A stretch of 32,975 nt of DNA from assembly GCA_009746045.1 (NCBI GenBank), contig RPFO01001625.1:1-32975 (forward strand). The letters run 5' to 3'. Every line of letters begins with the position of its first letter. The stretch's first letter is position 1. This DNA comes from Mesostigma viride. Its lineage: Eukaryota; Streptophyta; Mesostigmatophyceae; Mesostigmatales; Mesostigmataceae. Under the pieces are notes generated by a model, which saw only the letters and a list, made by a program, of their open reading frames with translations, searched no databases and was not told the DNA's origin. The position numbers were made by a program, and so were the translations under genes. Positions 30,601 through 32,975 of this stretch are shown piece after piece.

Positions 30601-31101
30601 ACCAGGCTGACAACTGGATCGGGAAAAACAATGGAGGAAACAGGGAACAAAGAGATGTATTTCAAGGTCGTTTACGATGCGAAGTTTGAGAGTACCTTCG
30701 TAACCATATCCGTAACAAGAAGACTGACAAAAAAACAACTTCCGCTGCATAAGAATACTGGGGGGGGGGGGGAAGCGAGCGAGTGGGACACGCTGAGGAC
30801 GCGAAGGTGACAGAAAGTGGGGTCCCGGTGAAAGAAATGTGGCAATTGCCGCCTCCACACTCACCAATCTCTGTGAATCGGGAAGTGAGAGCCAGTGCAG
30901 GAAAAGCTCATCTAGCTTCAACTTCGAAGACGGAAACCTAGACAAAACTGCGCTATCTCCTGGTCCAAATGCAGCTCGCGATGATGCATACGCCGCGGAT
31001 GGACTGCCAAACACGTCATGGTCCCCTAGAGCTGCAGCAACACCAGCGGCATCCGAGGTACTCGCAGGCTGCCCAATGTTCACTCTTAATCTATCCGTCA
31101 T
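21657..31101 (-). CDS. Protein phosphatase 2A B''-type regulatory subunit
   Basis: Exons on the minus strand: 31101-30865, 29463-29185, 27630-27525, 26893-26794, 26603-26407, 25582-25441, 25175-24918, 23182-23026, 22656-22531 and 21794-21657. They total 1,740 bases, 579 codons plus stop. Every junction has GT/AG ends and matching phase. The protein targets the PP2A catalytic core to substrates and is calcium-linked through EF-hands. N-terminal [15 protein letters not shown] joins SLLDDAKHG (as in plant B'' proteins). A Ser/Pro-rich stretch follows, then [35 protein letters not shown] and [20 protein letters not shown]. One EF-like loop is near 372-383 ([12 protein letters not shown]) and a canonical one at 445-456 ([12 protein letters not shown]). 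The end is [19 protein letters not shown], then [14 protein letters not shown], and SLEAPF as in land plants. Length is slightly above the usual ~540 residues because of the Ser/Pro region. The function is known from the family; no residues seem missing. Confidence 0.92.
22340..22470. repeat. Imprecise tandem repeat in the last PP2A intron
   Basis: Units of roughly 16-30 bases with CAACCACCCGGCAGCTACC and later variants (CAACTACCGGGA, CAATTACCGGGAAGC). It lies in the intron before the last exon. Confidence 0.6.
22905..22985. repeat. GAGGAGCC-type tandem repeat in a PP2A intron
   Basis: Three to four units of AAAGAGGAGCCCAAGG and variants (GAGGAGGCCACGGG, GAGGAACCCACGG), spaced about 18-20 bases. 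It lies close to the donor of exon 8. Confidence 0.6.
23597..24896. repeat. 8-bp satellite array in a PP2A intron
   Basis: A diverged start (GGGTGAAT/GGGTGAAA units, 23597-23664) is followed by about 62 units of GAAGGTGT (to 24160), exactly 60 units of GAATGTGT (24161-24640), and then a mixed block with GAAGGGAT and GAACGTGT variants. It ends about 20 bases from the donor of exon 7. Because 8 is not a multiple of 3 and the unit has no stop on the minus strand, long false ORFs (His-Thr-Phe repeats) run through it. Confidence 0.95.
25255..25305. repeat. GGACAA/GGACGA hexamer repeat in a PP2A intron
   Basis: About eight hexamers of GGACAA, GGACGA or GGACAT, followed by a GTGGCGGT-rich stretch. 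It lies between exons 6 and 7. Confidence 0.8.
25636..25722. repeat. GTT/GGT microsatellite in a PP2A intron
   Basis: Repeats of GGTGTT and GGTGGTGTT over about 85 bases, in the intron between exons 5 and 6. Confidence 0.9.
26225..26420 (-). repeat. Tandem copies of the exon 5 donor region in the PP2A gene
   Basis: On the minus strand the exon end TTCCAGGACCGATATG|GTAGGC is followed by ATGG, then GGTTTAGTGATGGG, and then the same TTCCAGGACCGATATGGTAGGC again (26357-26376). Two more diverged copies with CAGGACCAAC(G)TGGTGGGCTTC lie at about 26300-26320 and 26235-26255. The true junction is taken as 26407, where the coding phase fits. Confidence 0.85.
27655..28375. repeat. 13-bp minisatellite in PP2A intron 2
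   Basis: About 55 units of GGCAGGAGGCAAG with variants (AGGGAAG, AGTAGGGAAGG). It starts about 25 bases from the acceptor of exon 3. It gives long false ORFs rich in Gly/Arg/Gln on the plus strand and Leu/Pro/Cys on the minus strand. Confidence 0.95.
29060..29192 (-). repeat. Tandem copies of the exon 2 donor region in the PP2A gene
   Basis: On the minus strand the donor CCGCAG|GTGAGGG at 29185 is followed by related sites at about 29143 (CTAGGTGAGGG), 29110 (CCGCAGGCGAGG) and 29078 (CCGCAGGTGAGGGG), each followed by similar AT-rich sequence containing TTTTC. Spacing is about 47, 33 and 32 bases. Confidence 0.75.
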
Positions 31102-32104
31102 TATTGATGCCTGACGCTTGCTGGAAAAAACAAGTGAAGCCTTTCAAACAAGTCTACAGATTTCTTGTAGGGCTATCGAAATAAAAGGTAAGGCATTTAG
31201 CTCGGCCTACTTGAGCTGCATCCAGCACAGAAAATGCCAAGTTGATCAGTTTGGCTGTCTAAGACATTCATATCCTTCGGATTCACTATGCCTCCGAGGG
31301 AAGTTCCCATCGCAAGGGCATGCATGCAAATCTAGAATTTATCGGCATGCATACTGCAAGCACATGATGCGCGGCTGCTTTGGTTTTATGTATGTTCTAT
31401 GACGCCTTCCCGCACCCATGACCGTGCAGCTCCCGCTTACTTTTTCTAGCTCAACGTGCTTAATAAACGCTCTGGCTGTCCACAGCCGTGATGACGTTAA
31501 GTTAGACGCAACCATATGAAGTTAACAGCTTGCTTCGAGACACGTGTGGGGCACAGATTGAGCCACATGCTGTCGGAGCGACGGCAGAAGTACGACTTGA
31601 GTACACCTGACTGCTTGAACTGGTTGTGACTTCGATGCGTTTGCCGCCACAAAACACTACACGTGCACATCTTTGTGGACAAGGACCTGTCGACTGTCGA
31701 GTCGTCATGTCCTCGTGTACGGATGGCCGCAAGACGCGACGCCGGTACGGCTGGGCGTGCGAAACGTCAGGGGACCACGGTATATCCCTGCGAAACCCAG
31801 GCAGAATTCCCCGCTATCACTGTTCAATGTCAATTAGTGTCACCTCCAAAGTCCAAAGTCCAAGGCTCGCTCGTCCGGTCTTCCCCCGCTGAAGCGTCTG
31901 TGAGCATCGACGCCATTGAACAGACGGAGCGAAGTGCGTGTGCACGTCGAAAACCTTTGGGCACGGGGCACAGTTACGTTGTCGAATTCTGCAGGAATTC
32001 CGAATTCCCGGCCGACAAATTTCTGCGGCGTTAAGTTATCACGCCTGCCTGTCGTAAAGTCATTTGCTGAAGTCGCTGCACCAAGTTGACAGAGTAAAAC
32101 CACC
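31102..32104. other. Divergent spacer between the PP2A and proteasome genes
   Basis: About 1 kb that must hold the 5' UTRs and promoters of two genes transcribed away from each other. An open frame at 31663-32034 on the plus strand has no recognisable domain and probably is 5' UTR or chance. I see no clear TATA box. Confidence 0.6.
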
Positions 32105-32818
32105 ATGTTTCTTACCAGGAGCGAATATGACCGAGGTGTGAACACGTTTTCTCCGGAGGGTCGCTTGTTTCAAGTCGAATATGCCATCGAGGCTATTAAA
32201 CTTGGCTCGACCGCCGTCGGCATCCAGACAAAGGAAGGTGTCATCCTTGCAGTGGAAAAGAGAGTCACCTCTCCGCTGCTGGTTCCAAGCAGCATAGAAA
32301 AGGTGATGGAGATTGATGAGCACATCGGGGCTGCTATGAGTGGGCTGACAGCAGATGCCAGAACCTTGATCGACCATGCTCGGGTTGAAACCCAAAACCA
32401 TCGGTTCACCTATAACGAGCCCATGCGCGTCGACTCGCTTACCCAGTCGATCTGTGATCTAGCGCTTCACTTCGGCGAAGGCGATTCTTCATCCATGAGC
32501 CGGCCTTTCGGTGTCGCCCTACTGATTGCCGGATATGATGAGGACGGCCCCTCGTTGTACCATACAGACCCCTCGGGAACGTTTGTTCGCTTCCAAGCCA
32601 AGGCAATTGGCGCCGGTTCGGAAGGCGCGCAGACATCCCTTCAGGAGCACTATAACAGTAACATGACTCTCAAGGAAGCAGAGGCGCTGGCTCTCTCCAC
32701 CCTGAAACAAGTAATGAAGGAGAAGATAGAGAAGGACAACGTTGACATCGCCAGTGTGGCCCCCAAGTACCACCTATACACAGACGTTGAGGTCAGTGAG
32801 GTGATTGCCCGCTTGTGA
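32105..32818 (+). CDS. PSMA5: 20S proteasome subunit alpha type-5
   Basis: Complete 237-residue protein, exactly the usual length for plant alpha-5 (PAE). It forms part of the outer ring of the 20S core, which gates substrate entry to the proteolytic chamber in nucleus and cytosol. The alpha-type signature is clear at the N-terminus ([20 protein letters not shown]), followed by [59 protein letters not shown] and YHTDPSGTF; the end is [16 protein letters not shown]. The start ATG is in a good context (ACCACCATG). There are no introns, unlike the ten-exon neighbour. It is divergent to the PP2A gene. Confidence 0.97.
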   Translation: MFLTRSEYDRGVNTFSPEGRLFQVEYAIEAIKLGSTAVGIQTKEGVILAVEKRVTSPLLVPSSIEKVMEIDEHIGAAMSGLTADARTLIDHARVETQNHRFTYNEPMRVDSLTQSICDLALHFGEGDSSSMSRPFGVALLIAGYDEDGPSLYHTDPSGTFVRFQAKAIGAGSEGAQTSLQEHYNSNMTLKEAEALALSTLKQVMKEKIEKDNVDIASVAPKYHLYTDVEVSEVIARL

Positions 32819-32975
32819 GGTCATACACCATGCCATGAGACTACTACCAGCGCAGGCGAACTGATATCTGGAACCGTTTAATGGTTGCCCGGTGGATGGA
32901 GTTGGTTGCCAGAATCTCAACATGCCGCCATGAATGATGGGACTCTTCGTCTTCAATGGGCAGCCCAGGCTTGAA
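32819..32975 (+). other. Downstream flank of the proteasome gene
   Basis: Probable 3' UTR running to the window edge. No AATAAA or TGTAA signal is visible in this stretch. Confidence 0.5.

Noticed and set aside
31663-32034. 123-codon ORF just upstream of the proteasome gene
   Set aside because: No recognisable domain, different frame from the proteasome ORF, and location expected for promoter or 5' UTR.

Overview
This is a nuclear window from a eukaryote, most likely a green alga or other member of Viridiplantae. Two host genes at the right end are plant-type: a 20S proteasome alpha-5 subunit and a PP2A B''-type regulatory subunit whose sequence and C-terminus look like land-plant B''alpha/beta. 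Spliceosomal introns, a GC-rich R2-like (RLE) retrotransposon, L1-like ORF1 debris and a tRNA-derived SINE also fit an alga. The species cannot be named from the sequence alone.

Left third (1-11.1 kb): a one-strand cluster of genes I do not recognise. Five small ORFs (about 190, 79, ~240, 66 and 229 aa; one carries a clear MYND zinc finger) are followed by a large gene that I reconstruct as seven exons (3669-10785, about 1,975 residues). Its exon junctions agree in phase, but the exons are broken by single-base frame changes at G or C runs. A short dyad, NCGMC-N4-GKCGY, recurs 14 times in the spaces and introns of this cluster and five more times, regularly spaced, inside the large gene's coding repeats. 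Most ATGs in the cluster lie 0-4 bases after an intron-acceptor-like AG.

Middle (11.1-21.6 kb): a repeat graveyard. It holds AT-rich noncoding sequence, (TTAA)n tracts, a ~330-bp fold-back family, a decayed L1-like ORF1 on the minus strand with C-terminal fragments elsewhere, and two direct copies of a tRNA-derived SINE. An apparently intact 950-codon ORF follows, with reverse transcriptase, CCHC finger and RLE endonuclease.

Right third (21.6-33 kb): host genes. The B'' gene runs on the minus strand as ten exons (579 codons after splicing, all phases consistent). Its introns are swollen by an 8-bp satellite, a 13-bp minisatellite, GTT-type repeats and tandem copies that include the 5' splice site itself. 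A divergent ~1-kb spacer separates it from the intronless proteasome gene.

The most interesting signals are the dyad family with its coding tandem array, introns that appear to grow by duplication across the 5' splice site in two unrelated genes, and the same-direction frame changes of the large gene.
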